From the NCBI RefSeq assembly GCF_001420915.1, contig NZ_CP013021.1:3382501-3446500 (forward strand): a stretch of 64,000 nt of DNA, given 5' to 3'. Source of the stretch: Agarivorans gilvus (GTDB lineage: Bacteria; Pseudomonadota; Gammaproteobacteria; Enterobacterales; Celerinatantimonadaceae). Under the pieces are notes generated by a model. The model saw nothing but the letters and a program-made list of their open reading frames with translations. It had not been told where the DNA came from and did no database searches. Made by a program: the position numbers and the translations under genes. Shown here piece by piece: positions 45,536 through 55,743 of the stretch (positions within the stretch are counted from its first letter, which is position 1; each line of letters opens with the position of its first letter).

Positions 45536-47816
45536 TTAACTATTAATAATTTTTCCGCAATTATTGAGTAATAACCCTTTGGGTTGCTCTGTACGATAGA
45601 GATCATGCTCGGTGACCAGTAGCATTAGGTCGGCCCATTGTTCAGCTTGCTTCAAGCTATTTAGTTTAGGGCATTTCCAATTGCTGACATAAGGGTCATG
45701 GTAGGCCACATCTACATTAGCTTGCTTAAGTTCCGTTAATATGGCTTCAGCAGGTGTTTCGCGGCAGTCATCTACATTAGGTTTGTAAGCTACACCAAGT
45801 AGGGCAACTTTTTTACCTTTAGTTTTAGCGAGTTCGGTTAACACTTTTCTCGCTATATCTATAGGTCGTTGATCATTGATTTTTCTGGCATGGCGAACGA
45901 AGTCTCCCGCTTTAGTGTTTTCAACTAAAAACCACGGGTCTATAGGAATACAGTGACCACCAACTCCAGCTCCTGGAGTCAGTATATTTACCCGAGGGTG
46001 ACGGTTTGCTAGTTGTATGGTTTCAAACACATCAATGCCAATTTCATCTGAAATGGCTGCCAGCTCGTTAGCAAAGGCAATATTGATGTCTCGAGAGGTG
46101 TTTTCGACTAATTTCACGCATTCGGCAGTGGTGCAGTTAGTAGAGAAAAACTCACCTTTAACGAAGCTAGAGTATAATCTCTGAGCCAATCTTCCTGCGG
46201 ATTTTGATGGCGAACCTATAATTCGGTCATTATGCACTAACTCATGAAGTGTTTGCCCCGGAATTGCTCGTTCGGGCAGTGTACGACTTCAACATTTAAG
46301 CCCTTATCTCGAAAAATATTACTGACTAATTTTGACGTTCCTGGTGCTATTGTAGACTCGATAATGACTAATTGACCATTTTGAGCAACATCTAGAATAC
46401 TATCTACTGCACTTAACACGTAACTTAGATCACAGCGCCCTTCTTTGTGTGGCGTAGGGACCGCTATTAAATAAATATCAGAGCTGCTTACTTGGGTACT
46501 AGCACGGAAATGTTTAGTAGCAATTACTTTATTGAGCAGTTCGTCTAAGCCTGGTTCGTCAAAAATATTGATGGCTTGGTTAATACTAGCTACTTTATTA
46601 TGATTTAGATCTACACCAGTTACATTTATTCCAGACTCGGCAATAAGGCAAGAAATAGGTAAGCCCATGTAACCTAAACCAATTACGGTAACACTTAAAT
46701 CTTGGTTGTCTTGATTGCGTTTTTCTGGATTGGTTACCGAGATTTGTTGGATTGCATCAATAATTTTTTCGGCCACATTACCTTCACCAAATGGGTTTTG
46801 CCAATGGTATTCGCTATGGTTTCGCCAAGCTTCTATGGCGGCAAGGGCTTTATCTAAACTTCGACCAACTAATACATTCGCGCCTACTTCGATTGTTTCT
46901 GGTCGTTCTGTATTTTCCCTCAAGGTGACACAAGGAATCCGCAACATACAAGCTTCTTCTTGAATCCCCCCGAGTCTGTCATAATTAGAGCGGCATTTTT
47001 TTGCAATTGAATAAAGTCTAAGTAACCCAAAGGGGGCGTTAAGATGATTTTTTCATCTAATGTGATAGCATATTCTTCTATTTTTTTTCTTGTTCTTGGG
47101 TGAATAGGCCAAACAACTTTTTCTTGGTATTTATTAGCAATATGAGTGACTATATTGACTAAAGAGACCAAGTGGGATTCTACGTCAACGTTAGAAGCTC
47201 GGTGGGCTGTTAATAGCAAATAGTTATTAGGCTCAATCGCGAGACTGGATAAAATAGTACTGTTCTTTTCGGCTAAAGGAATGTGCTGGAATAAGGCATC
47301 TGAGATAGTATTACCAACCTCGTAAATTTTTTCTTTGGCGATCCCTTCATCGGCTAATACTTTGCTTTGATTTTTTGACACTGAAAAAAGAAAGTCACTC
47401 ATATGGTCGGTGAGTACTCGATTTGTCTCTTCGGGCATTGACTTATCGTAACTGCGTAAGCCTGCTTCTATATGTCCGACCTTTATATTTAACTTGGAGG
47501 CTGCTAATGCACCCGCTAGAACCGTATTAGTATCCCCTTGGACGAGGACCAAGTCAGGCTTCTCTTGTTCTAGGATGGGCTCTATTTTTATCAGAATGTT
47601 GCCAGTTTGGTTACTGTGCAAGCCTGAACCAACGTGGAGGTTGTAATTAGGTGTTGGAAGAGATAATTCTTGGAAGAAGATATCGTCCATCTCTGGGGAA
47701 TAGTGTTGGTTTGAATGGATAATGATAAATGGGATAGCGCGTTGCTGACACACTCTAATGACCGGAGCCATTTTTATAATTTCAGGTCGCGTCCCTACAA
47801 TAATCGCAATTTTCAC
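45536..47816 (-). CDS. wecBC: Fused UDP-GlcNAc 2-epimerase / UDP-ManNAc dehydrogenase (WecB-WecC), two frame breaks
   Basis: One frame joins two enzymes that make UDP-ManNAcA. The WecB half starts at GTG 47816 (KIAIIVGTRPEIIKMAPVIR, GHIEAGLRSYDKSMPEETNR) and ends near NVAEKIIDAIQQ. A 20-residue linker without any start codon leads to WecC (VTVIGLGYMGLPISCLIAES, then GVGGHCIPIDPWFL with the catalytic Cys). Two breaks interrupt it: at 46966-46971 (TDSGGIQEEA) and at 46274-46276 (HCPERAIPG). Each needs one base added to a G/C run, giving 761 codons. WecB and WecC are normally separate proteins. Confidence 0.88.
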
Positions 47817-48055
47817 TTTATTTCCTTACAGTGAATTTTCCAAGGCATCAGCAAACCAGTGCTTCGCTGCTGTTTGATAATATACTAGACTTTACTCAAA
47901 AAAACGATTTGTAACCATAGAGTTTTTTAAGGGACTGAGTTTGTTTATTTTCATGTTGTATGTACACTCGAAGATATGAACTGAATTGATATTTCCATGT
48001 TTTTGTTGAGGGATAGCTGTGTCTTGGTAAGATATAGTTTATAAAGGATTATAAA
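47817..48055. promoter_or_regulatory. Divergent promoter region between wecBC and the next glycosyltransferase
   Basis: 239 bp, AT-rich, between divergent genes, so it must hold promoters for both operons. No confident boxes were identified. Confidence 0.4.
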
Positions 48056-49276
48056 ATGAAAGTGTTACATGTGTTGGAGTATTCTCGACCCAATATTAGT
48101 GGTTATTCGTCCCGCTCTGACGCCATAATTAAGCACCAGCGAAGAGCTGGCATTGATACTTGTCAGATGACCAGCCAACGTTATCAAGACTTCGAACAGG
48201 AGCTTGAACATGCCGACGGCCTCGATTACTACCGAACCCAATCTTCTAAAAGCTTGCTTAGCAAAATTCCGTTAGTTAGTTACATTGACTATATCTTGCA
48301 TTTATCTAGACGGATTGAATTTGTTGTTGAGCGAGAGCAACCTGAACTCATTCAGGCTCATTCACCAATGTTTAATGGTTTTGCTGCCAGTATTGTGGCA
48401 CGCAAGTTCAATATTCCAGTAGCCTATGAAGTGAGAGCGTTGTGGGAAGATGCTGCTGTAGATACCGGGAAAGCAAAAGAAGGAGGTGTAAGGTATCGAA
48501 TTATTCGTGCAGTAGAGCAGATGGTATTTAAACGAGTTAATTCGGTAAGTTGTATCTGCGAAGGGTTGCGTAGCGAGGTCGTGTCTAGGGGAATTGACGC
48601 TGGTAAAGTATTTGTTACTCCTAATGCAGTTGACATTGAAAATTTTACACAGTCTTTTGTAAAAGATGGCCAGTTAGAACAAGAACTAGGTTTGGGTGAT
48701 AAAAAAGTGTTGGCTTTTATTGGTTCTTTTTTTAAGTATGAAGGACTGCAGTTAGCAATAGAGGCGTGTGCGCTATTAAAGCAACAGCGTTCTGATATCC
48801 ATCTGTTATTAGTGGGGAGCGGAAACGATGAACCAACCTTAAAACGCTTGGTCAAAGAACTTAATATTGATGAAATGGTGACCTTCACCGGCCGAGTGAG
48901 TTTTGAGCATGTTCAACGTTATTACAGTCTAGCTGACGTTATGGTATTTCCTCGCGAGAGCATTCGTTTAACAGAATTAGTCACGCCATTAAAACCCTTA
49001 GAGTCTATGGCACAAGGAATACCTGTTATAGCTTCGGATATTGGCGGTCATCGAGAGTTAATAGAGCATAATCACAATGGCCTACTGTTTGAACATGGCA
49101 ATGCGGAAGCGTTGGCTACCACAGTACTAGATTTAATTGATAATTCGAACTTGACTGAAAAGCTGATTTCCAATGGTTTGTCATACGTTAAAAAAACTCG
49201 TAATTGGGATAACACTGGAAAAGTATATCTGCCTGTATATCAAACATTGATTTCTGAGCTGACACATGTCAAATAA
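48056..49276 (+). CDS. Family 4 glycosyltransferase, exosortase A-associated type
   Basis: A 406-residue GT-B enzyme. MKVLHVLEYSRPNISGYSSR (HVL...SGYS.R) is the N-terminal pattern of the PEP-CTERM/exosortase A-associated glycosyltransferase subfamily. The middle has SVSCICEGLRSEVVSRGI, and the C-terminal domain has ADVMVFPRESIRLTELVTPL with the E-x7-E-type PLKPLESMAQGIPV. AGGA precedes the ATG. It overlaps the next gene by 11 bp, so they are co-translated. Confidence 0.88.
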   Translation: MKVLHVLEYSRPNISGYSSRSDAIIKHQRRAGIDTCQMTSQRYQDFEQELEHADGLDYYRTQSSKSLLSKIPLVSYIDYILHLSRRIEFVVEREQPELIQAHSPMFNGFAASIVARKFNIPVAYEVRALWEDAAVDTGKAKEGGVRYRIIRAVEQMVFKRVNSVSCICEGLRSEVVSRGIDAGKVFVTPNAVDIENFTQSFVKDGQLEQELGLGDKKVLAFIGSFFKYEGLQLAIEACALLKQQRSDIHLLLVGSGNDEPTLKRLVKELNIDEMVTFTGRVSFEHVQRYYSLADVMVFPRESIRLTELVTPLKPLESMAQGIPVIASDIGGHRELIEHNHNGLLFEHGNAEALATTVLDLIDNSNLTEKLISNGLSYVKKTRNWDNTGKVYLPVYQTLISELTHVK

Positions 49277-50378
49277 AGCAAAATTACTAATTGTTACAAA
49301 CTTATACCCTGTTCCTTGGGCTCCTAATCGTGCTTCATTTAATGCTCAGCAATTTGCTCAATTGGAACAGTATTTTGAAGTGTCTATCCTAGTGTTTGTA
49401 CCTTGGCTAGAATGGTTGCGACATCGAAAACAATGCCAAACGACGACTTCGTTAAAATATTTACCTTACTTTTATTTACCTAAAGTTGGCCGCAAACTTT
49501 ATCCATTTTTCCAAGGTTTAGCTTTGAGCTTAAATAGTCGTTGGATAAGAGCTAAAGCTCCCAACATAGTGTTGGCTTCTTGGGGCTATCCTGATGCAGT
49601 AGCGGTTATGAGGTTTTTTTCTAAACTCAATCAAACTTGTTTTATAAAGGTGCATGGCACTGATGTGAATGGAAACTTCAAATTTGCAGAGCGTAAACGA
49701 CAAATGGTGAATGCAATGAAGCAAGCTGAAATGGTGTTTTGCCCCAGTTTGGCTTTAGCGAAACGGCTGCTCGATGAGTCTGTTGACCCCGATAAAGTTG
49801 TAACTATCTACAATGGTGTCGATAGAAAGATTTTTTTCCCTGGAGATAAGCGAGCAAATCGTTTGGTATTTGTTGGCAACATCATAAAGACGAAAGGCGT
49901 ATTGGAATTGTATCAAGCTTTCAAGTTTATCCACCATAAACGGCCTTTATTAACATTAGAATGGGTTGGTGAGGGAAGCTTACGTAAGCAATTGGAAGAG
50001 CAAGCAAAGCAAGATGGTTTAGGTAGTAAAGTAATTTTTCATGGGAGCTTACCGTTGATAAAAGTAGCGGATATAGTAAGGCATTCGCTATTACTGATAT
50101 TACCTAGCTATCAAGAAGGTTTGCCCAACGTGTTGCTAGAAGCGTTTGCTTGTGGAACACCGGTGGTTGCTAGTGCGGTAGGGGGAATTCCTGAAATTGT
50201 GAATGATAAAACTGGTGTTTTAATTAATGAAATTTCAGCACCGGCTATTGCTGAAGCTGTTATTTACGCATTGGAACATGATTGGGACTATGCAGCATTA
50301 GAGGAATTTGCGAGCTCTTTCGATTGGCAACGTAATGCAAAACAAGTTGCCGATTATTTGAATAAAGCGATTAACTAA
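49266..50378 (+). CDS. Family 4 glycosyltransferase, TuaC-like
   Basis: 370 residues of GT-B fold: LLIVTNLYPVPWAPNRASFN at the N-terminus, then FCPSLALAKRLLDESVDPDK and IYNGVDRKIFFPGD. The C-terminal donor domain has LVFVGNIIKTKGVLELYQAF and LPSYQEGLPNVLLEAFACGT. Donor and acceptor unknown. It overlaps the upstream glycosyltransferase and is followed by the acetyltransferase after 51 bp. Confidence 0.88.
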   Translation: MSNKAKLLIVTNLYPVPWAPNRASFNAQQFAQLEQYFEVSILVFVPWLEWLRHRKQCQTTTSLKYLPYFYLPKVGRKLYPFFQGLALSLNSRWIRAKAPNIVLASWGYPDAVAVMRFFSKLNQTCFIKVHGTDVNGNFKFAERKRQMVNAMKQAEMVFCPSLALAKRLLDESVDPDKVVTIYNGVDRKIFFPGDKRANRLVFVGNIIKTKGVLELYQAFKFIHHKRPLLTLEWVGEGSLRKQLEEQAKQDGLGSKVIFHGSLPLIKVADIVRHSLLLILPSYQEGLPNVLLEAFACGTPVVASAVGGIPEIVNDKTGVLINEISAPAIAEAVIYALEHDWDYAALEEFASSFDWQRNAKQVADYLNKAIN

Positions 50379-50429
50379 CCTCTATGATTAATTTCAATAG
50401 CTGTCCAAACTCAGCCCATCGAGAAGTGT

Positions 50430-50951
50430 ATGCATCTAATTAAATCTGATTTAAAACAAAAAAAACTTATATTTCAGCAGGATGGAGCAAACGTTAGCAT
50501 GTTGCGCATATTGATGGCCGATGGCACCAGCGCCAACATTATTTATCGTTGGATGCGCTGGTGCGCTACTCATAACTTGGCTTTAATCGCCTACTTTTTC
50601 CAATGGCTGAATAAGTTTATCAATGGCTGTGTGATTGGCAGTGGTGCTGATTTTGGCCCCGGTTTTGTGATTATGCATCCGGTTGGAGTAGTGATTAACT
50701 CTAAAGTCAGTGGTGGCTCGAATATTACCGTGGAGAGCGGAGTGGTGATGGGCGATGAAAAGGGCCTATCACCGTGTTTAGGCTCCAATATTTTTGTCGG
50801 CACTGGTGCTAAAATTATTGGCCCACTTACGGTGGCTGACCATGTGAAGGTGGGGGCTAACGCGGTGTTAACTAAATCGGCGGAAGAGGGGCAAACCATG
50901 TTGGGGATCCCGGCCAAGCCCTATATCCCTAAACCCCAAGCGGAGCAGTAA
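50430..50951 (+). CDS. Serine O-acetyltransferase-like hexapeptide-repeat protein
   Basis: 173 residues with a left-handed beta-helix: GCVIGSGADFGPGFVIMHPV, GVVINSKVSGGSNITVESGV, then the NIFVGTGAKIIGPLTVADHV turns. The conserved His (IMHPVGVV) is that of CysE-type enzymes. In EPS clusters such proteins acetylate sugars. The stop TAA directly abuts the next ATG (50952), so the next gene is coupled. Confidence 0.82.
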   Translation: MHLIKSDLKQKKLIFQQDGANVSMLRILMADGTSANIIYRWMRWCATHNLALIAYFFQWLNKFINGCVIGSGADFGPGFVIMHPVGVVINSKVSGGSNITVESGVVMGDEKGLSPCLGSNIFVGTGAKIIGPLTVADHVKVGANAVLTKSAEEGQTMLGIPAKPYIPKPQAEQ

Positions 50952-52124
50952 ATGGAATTGTTATTTTGGCTGTCGGTCGCTTTGATTGCTTATAGCTATG
51001 CTATTTACCCCTTGGTCTTGTTGATAGTGAGTGGTATTCAACAGGCTATGCGAGATACGCGCTATCTTTGGCGTCGTCGCGAACGTCGCTCAGAGGAAGC
51101 CAAGGTATGGCCCAATGTGTCGATTATTATCGCTGCTTACAACGAAGAGCAATGTCTACAGCAAAGGATAGATAACTTGCTGCAGCTTAGTTACCCCAAG
51201 GAAAAGCTAACTATTCATATCGGTTCCGACGGCAGTAGCGATGCCACGGCAAGAATTTTAATGGCGGTACAAGCGAGTCATTTTAGAGCGCATATTTTTG
51301 AGCAGAATCGCGGCAAAATTAATGTGTTAAACGATTTGGTTGCCTTAACTGACGATTCCATTTTGGTGATGTCAGATGCCAATACTCATTTTGAAACTGA
51401 CGCCATAGAAAACCTAGTAAAACACTTTGATAGCCCAGAAGTGGGCGCTGTTTGCGGTGAGCTGCACCTCGTTGACTCGGAGTCTGCCGATAACAAAGAC
51501 GGCATTTACTGGCGTTATGAGCAAATGCTCAAGTTTCATGAGTCGCGCATTGGTGCCTTGCTCGGAGCCAACGGTGCCATCTACGCGATTGCCAAGCCCT
51601 ATTATCAAACCCTTCCGAGCAATACCATCGTTGATGATTTTATGATCGTGATGAACGTGTCGAAACAGGGCAAGCAGGTGGTGTACGAGCCCAACGCGGT
51701 GGCTTATGAAGAAGTCGCCCCTTCGTTACAAGATGAAGAGCAACGACGAGTGAGGATAGGTACGGGGAATTACCAAGCGTTTACTCGCTGCTTGTGGGCC
51801 TTAAATCCCTTACGCGGGGCGCGTTGTTTTGCGTATCTCAGCCATAAAGTGCTGCGCTGGTTCACTCCTCATTGCATGTTAGTGGCACTGTTAAGTAACC
51901 TATTGCTAGCGGCTCAGCCTGCCTATGCGGGTTTATTGCTAATTCAGTTGTTGGCCTATGGATTGGCGATGTGGGGTAAGCGTAAGAGTTCTCGAGGAGA
52001 AAGCCTGCCAGGTAGTTTGGCTTTTCTTACTTTTTTTGTATCGATGAATGTGGCGCTGTTTAAGGGCTTTTATTCATTTTTATTTAAAAATGTGCAAGGC
52101 ACATGGCAAAGGACGTCACGGTGA
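50952..52124 (+). CDS. Membrane family 2 glycosyltransferase
   Basis: 390 residues. An N-terminal helix (ELLFWLSVALIAYSYAIYPL), then a GT-A domain: VSIIIAAYNEEQCLQQRIDN, IGSDGSSDAT, VMSDANTHF (D-x-D), GANGAIYAI and the QxxRR-like EEQRRVRIGTGNYQ. C-terminal helices near residues 300-375 complete a processive-type topology. It may build the main polymer chain. It starts directly at the previous stop and overlaps the next gene by four bases (GTGA). Confidence 0.88.
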   Translation: MELLFWLSVALIAYSYAIYPLVLLIVSGIQQAMRDTRYLWRRRERRSEEAKVWPNVSIIIAAYNEEQCLQQRIDNLLQLSYPKEKLTIHIGSDGSSDATARILMAVQASHFRAHIFEQNRGKINVLNDLVALTDDSILVMSDANTHFETDAIENLVKHFDSPEVGAVCGELHLVDSESADNKDGIYWRYEQMLKFHESRIGALLGANGAIYAIAKPYYQTLPSNTIVDDFMIVMNVSKQGKQVVYEPNAVAYEEVAPSLQDEEQRRVRIGTGNYQAFTRCLWALNPLRGARCFAYLSHKVLRWFTPHCMLVALLSNLLLAAQPAYAGLLLIQLLAYGLAMWGKRKSSRGESLPGSLAFLTFFVSMNVALFKGFYSFLFKNVQGTWQRTSR

Positions 52125-53302
52125 CAATAATTTTAGCCTTGGTTGTAGTACTGCTGCTAAGTCTAGCAGCAGTAGCCCTTATTATTCGTAAAAAGCAGAT
52201 GCACCTATGGTTGCCACATTATTTGCAGCGCAAGTTTAGCCCAAGGGCTAAGCATCAAGGTCCCACTCATATTCTGTTTTGTTTTGTTGATCATTACGAA
52301 CCGCAATGGGGTAAAAACATTAGCCTTGAGCAGGAACGGGCTAGGGTTGACCGCTGGTTTAACGACTATCCGCAAGTGGCCGGAAAACACCAAGACGCCG
52401 ATGGCTGCTTTCCTAAGCATTCGTTCTTTTATCCGGAAGAAGAATACCGTTATGAGCACTTGGCTAAAATCGCTGATTTATGTGCTCGAGGCTTTGGTGA
52501 GATAGAAGTTCACCTGCACCACGAAGACGATACCAGTGACAATCTACGTAAAACCTTAGAAGGTTTTACCGAATTGCTGCATGAGAAGCATGGTGCATTT
52601 GTGCGCGATGAGCAAAGCGGTAAGCTGCAGTACGCTTTTATTCATGGCAACTGGACCTTAGATAATTCTCATCCTGAAGGCAAACTATGTGGGGTTAATG
52701 ATGAGCTGATAGTGCTTAAAGAAACCGGGTGTTTTGTTGATTATACCTTCCCTTCGGCGCCGAGTATCACCCAGCCCGCTACGGTTAACTCTATTTATTA
52801 CGCTAAAGACGATCCCGATGCACCTAAGTCTCACAACCGTGGCCAAATGGTAAAAGTGGGTGGCCAAGCATGGGGAGATTTAATGTTAATCAATGGGCCA
52901 TTGGATCTAAATTGGAAGGTGCGCAAGAAAGGTATTTTCCCACAAATTGAGAATGCCGATGTACGTAGCAGCATGCCGCCTAGTGAAAGCCGCATCGATC
53001 TTTGGGTTAAGGCCAATATTCATGTACAAGGGCGGCCCGAGTGGCGCTTTATTAAGGTTCATACCCACGGTACTCAAGAAGCCGACATGCCGACCTTACT
53101 GGGTCAACCTTTTGAGCAAATGTGTGATTATTTGGAAAGCAAATATAACGATGGTGAGAACTACGTACTGCATTACGTATCGGCGCGTGAGATGTACAAC
53201 ATTGCCAAGGCTGCAGAGGCGGGTGAAAGCGGTAACCCAAACCAATATCGAGATTATATTGTAGGTTCACCGAGGTACAAAAGATATGAACCTAATGAGT
53301 AA
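52121..53302 (+). CDS. Membrane-anchored polysaccharide-deacetylase-fold protein (unknown substrate)
   Basis: About 393 residues: one N-terminal helix (IILALVVVLLLSLAAVALII) and a large domain with FCFVDHYEPQWG, HSFFYPEEEY, GEIEVHLHHEDDTSDNLR and HGNWTLDNSHPEGKLCGVND, a histidine/acid pattern like metal-dependent deacetylases. RFIKVHTHGTQEADMPTLLG follows. The exact activity is unknown. The GTG at 52121 has AAGGA six bases upstream; a longer frame opens at ATG 52103. It overlaps the next gene. Confidence 0.65.
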   Translation: MTIILALVVVLLLSLAAVALIIRKKQMHLWLPHYLQRKFSPRAKHQGPTHILFCFVDHYEPQWGKNISLEQERARVDRWFNDYPQVAGKHQDADGCFPKHSFFYPEEEYRYEHLAKIADLCARGFGEIEVHLHHEDDTSDNLRKTLEGFTELLHEKHGAFVRDEQSGKLQYAFIHGNWTLDNSHPEGKLCGVNDELIVLKETGCFVDYTFPSAPSITQPATVNSIYYAKDDPDAPKSHNRGQMVKVGGQAWGDLMLINGPLDLNWKVRKKGIFPQIENADVRSSMPPSESRIDLWVKANIHVQGRPEWRFIKVHTHGTQEADMPTLLGQPFEQMCDYLESKYNDGENYVLHYVSAREMYNIAKAAEAGESGNPNQYRDYIVGSPRYKRYEPNE

Positions 53303-54275
53303 CTTCCGGGGGAGGCTAAAGCAGTACTTTACTTTTAAAGATTCGGTGTCTAAGCGATATGGTAATGGTCTGTATGTGTTTAATTATCATCGTATAGGTA
53401 ACCCAGCTGATACAGAGTATGACCCAAACGTGTTTAGTTGTAGCGTAGATAATTTTGAGCAGCATTTAAGGTTTTACAAGTCTAATTTTTGCATGCTTGA
53501 CGAAAATACATTACTCGAATTGTTTCGCGATAAATCTTACTTTGATAAGCCGTATGCGTTGATTACCTTTGATGATGGTTATGTGGACTGTTTTGATTAT
53601 GCATTTCCTTTGTTGCTAAAACATAATTTGTCAGCTGTATTCTTTATTGTGACTGATTTTGTTGATGGGCGAGAACTTGCCTGGTGGGATAAAGTTGCTT
53701 ATTTGTTGAAAAACACAACAGTTAAGCAAGTTCAGTTACCACACTGGAGTAAATCTTATCCTATAGTGCGGAGCAACATTGCCAAATCAATCAAAGGCAT
53801 TCTTAAGGCCTTTAAGGATGATTCAAGCTTATCCATTAAAGATAAAGTCAGTTTTCTAGAACAAGCGTGTAATGTGGATTTGCCGCAAAAAGTAAGCTTG
53901 TACCTATCATGGCATCAAATTGAAGAAATGTTAACAGCGGGAATGGGAATTGGTTCTCATACATTAAGCCACCCCATTCTTTCGCATTTGTCGGATCTCG
54001 AACAGATGGAAGAATTGGCTAGCTCAAAAGTTAAACTATCTAAGGCCTTGGGTCAAACCCCAACTTTATTTTCGTATCCAGTAGGTAAAGCGGGAACGTA
54101 TAACTCCGTATCTGAAGACTTAGTTAATAAATTGGATTACCAGCTAGCATTTGCTTTCAAGGGCGGGGTAAATACTCAGTTGGATATGTCTTTGCGATAT
54201 AACATTGATAGAGTATCTGTTGATGGAGATAAATCAGTAGAAGAGTTAGCCCGTTTTATTTTTAAGGTGATTTGA
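53286..54275 (+). CDS. Polysaccharide deacetylase (NodB domain)
   Basis: 329 residues. FNYHRIGNP near the start, the NodB metal motif TFDDGYVDCFDYAFPLL, then FIVTDFVDGRELAWWDKVAY, a second metal motif IGSHTLSHPILSHL and FSYPVGKAGTYN. This is a de-N-acetylase of carbohydrate-esterase family 4, probably acting on the exopolysaccharide. No signal peptide is obvious. It overlaps the upstream gene by 17 bases. Confidence 0.88.
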   Translation: MNLMSNFRGRLKQYFTFKDSVSKRYGNGLYVFNYHRIGNPADTEYDPNVFSCSVDNFEQHLRFYKSNFCMLDENTLLELFRDKSYFDKPYALITFDDGYVDCFDYAFPLLLKHNLSAVFFIVTDFVDGRELAWWDKVAYLLKNTTVKQVQLPHWSKSYPIVRSNIAKSIKGILKAFKDDSSLSIKDKVSFLEQACNVDLPQKVSLYLSWHQIEEMLTAGMGIGSHTLSHPILSHLSDLEQMEELASSKVKLSKALGQTPTLFSYPVGKAGTYNSVSEDLVNKLDYQLAFAFKGGVNTQLDMSLRYNIDRVSVDGDKSVEELARFIFKVI

Positions 54276-54298
54276 TACTAGTGAGCGAGGATTAGTAG

Positions 54299-55739
54299 AT
54301 GAAAAATAGTGTATTGGGAGTGTTATTGCTTCTATTGTCGTTACCCAGTGTTGCAGTAATTTTGCCTTGGGAGCAGAGTGGAATGAGTAGAGATTCACCA
54401 AATTGGGCTAAGATCGAGCAGTCAAATGGCACTATTTGGGTTGTAAATGGTAGCTATAAAGGGACAGTGGAGACGGGCAGCTATGAATCTCCTTTTTCAA
54501 CAATTAATAGTGCCTTAAAAAAAGCAAGACCTGGTGATGAAATTTGGATCGAACCGGGAATCTATGAAGAGCATGTTAGAATAAGAACCCCTAGAATTAC
54601 TCTTCGCTCTACCGAGTTACATCAAGCCAAAATAACCCAACCTATTAATAATAAAAAGCAGCAGCAAACAATAAGAATTGACTATACAGCTTCGGGGACT
54701 AGATTGATTGACTTAGATATAAGTGGCGGCTATTTTTATGCTATATCTATGCATGTCAGTTGGAAGGGGGGTGGCAAGATGGTGTTTCTAAAGTCATTTT
54801 GTCTCGTAATTTAATACACGGAAGCGGCAGGGACGCAATAAAAATTAATCCTTATGTATGGGATGTATTAATAGAACGAAATCATATCTTTAATAGTGGC
54901 CTAAGAGATCCAAAGAATGCCGAAGGTATAGATGCTGTGAATGCCCATGGTATAACTATTCAAGATAATTACTTCCAAAATACAGCTACTAACTCCGTTT
55001 ATGTTAAAGGTGGATCATCAGATGTTCTAATTCAACGAAACTTTGTTGTTAATGCTGGTGTTGCAGGTATATTAGCTGGCTTTGACACAAGTCCTGAGTT
55101 TTTTGATAAAAAAAGAAACCCTAAAATGTTTGAAGCAAGAAATGTACGAATTGAAAATAATGTTGTTATTGGTAGTAATGGGGCAGGAATAGGTGTTTAC
55201 TCAGGTGAGAATATTAATATTAATAATAACACAGTATTAAATGCAGCAAAGAGTTATCATTCTCCTATTTATTTTGGCTTAAGCTTTCAAGATAAAGATC
55301 CTGAGGCTAAACGCTCTCCTAGCCGAAATGTATCGATATATAACAATATTTTTTCAACCATTAGGGATGATGATGTGGTCTTTGAAATAAGGTATTTACA
55401 TCATCCAGAGCTAGGCCCCTTGTCTTCCTTAGTTGACTCTATCTCCTCCGATAATAATATATACATTTCTAAAGGGGGTGATATTTATTTTAATGATATG
55501 AGAGAGGGGGGGGGGCTAAATTTACTGGGCTAAATGAGTGGCGTAAACATTGTGACTGTGACTTTAACTCCGAAAAGGGATTGGTAGATGTTGAAATATC
55601 AAACGTTAAAGACATTCCATTTTTTAACAAATTATCTAATACTGGATTTTCTCCAAAGCTTGACTTTTATCAGAATGAAAGGACCACTAAAACTTCGGTT
55701 GGCGCTATAGATATCCCATTAACATCTAATTTAAAATAA
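54299..55739 (+). CDS. Secreted right-handed parallel beta-helix protein (two frame breaks)
   Basis: 481 codons after repair. Signal peptide MKNSVLGVLLLLLSLPSVAV, a DUF1565-like start (SPFSTINSALKKARPGDEIW, IEPGIYEEHVRI), then repeated N-rich coils (IERNHIFNSG, IQDNYFQNTATNSVYVKGGS, IQRNFVVNAGVAGILAG, IENNVVIGSNGAGIGVYSG). Probably a lyase or epimerase acting on the exopolysaccharide. The frame breaks at the G run 54766-54771 (SWKGGWQDGVSKV expected) and again at a 10-base G run at 55506-55515. After repair the second break continues AKFTGLNEWRKHCDCDFNSE to a stop at 55739. Each break needs one added G. Confidence 0.82.
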
Positions 55740-55743
55740 CATT

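Noticed and set aside
45364..45546. 60-residue ORF between wecBC and the PP-loop gene
   Set aside because: Runs antisense to the operon, has no supporting features, and spans its intergenic gap.
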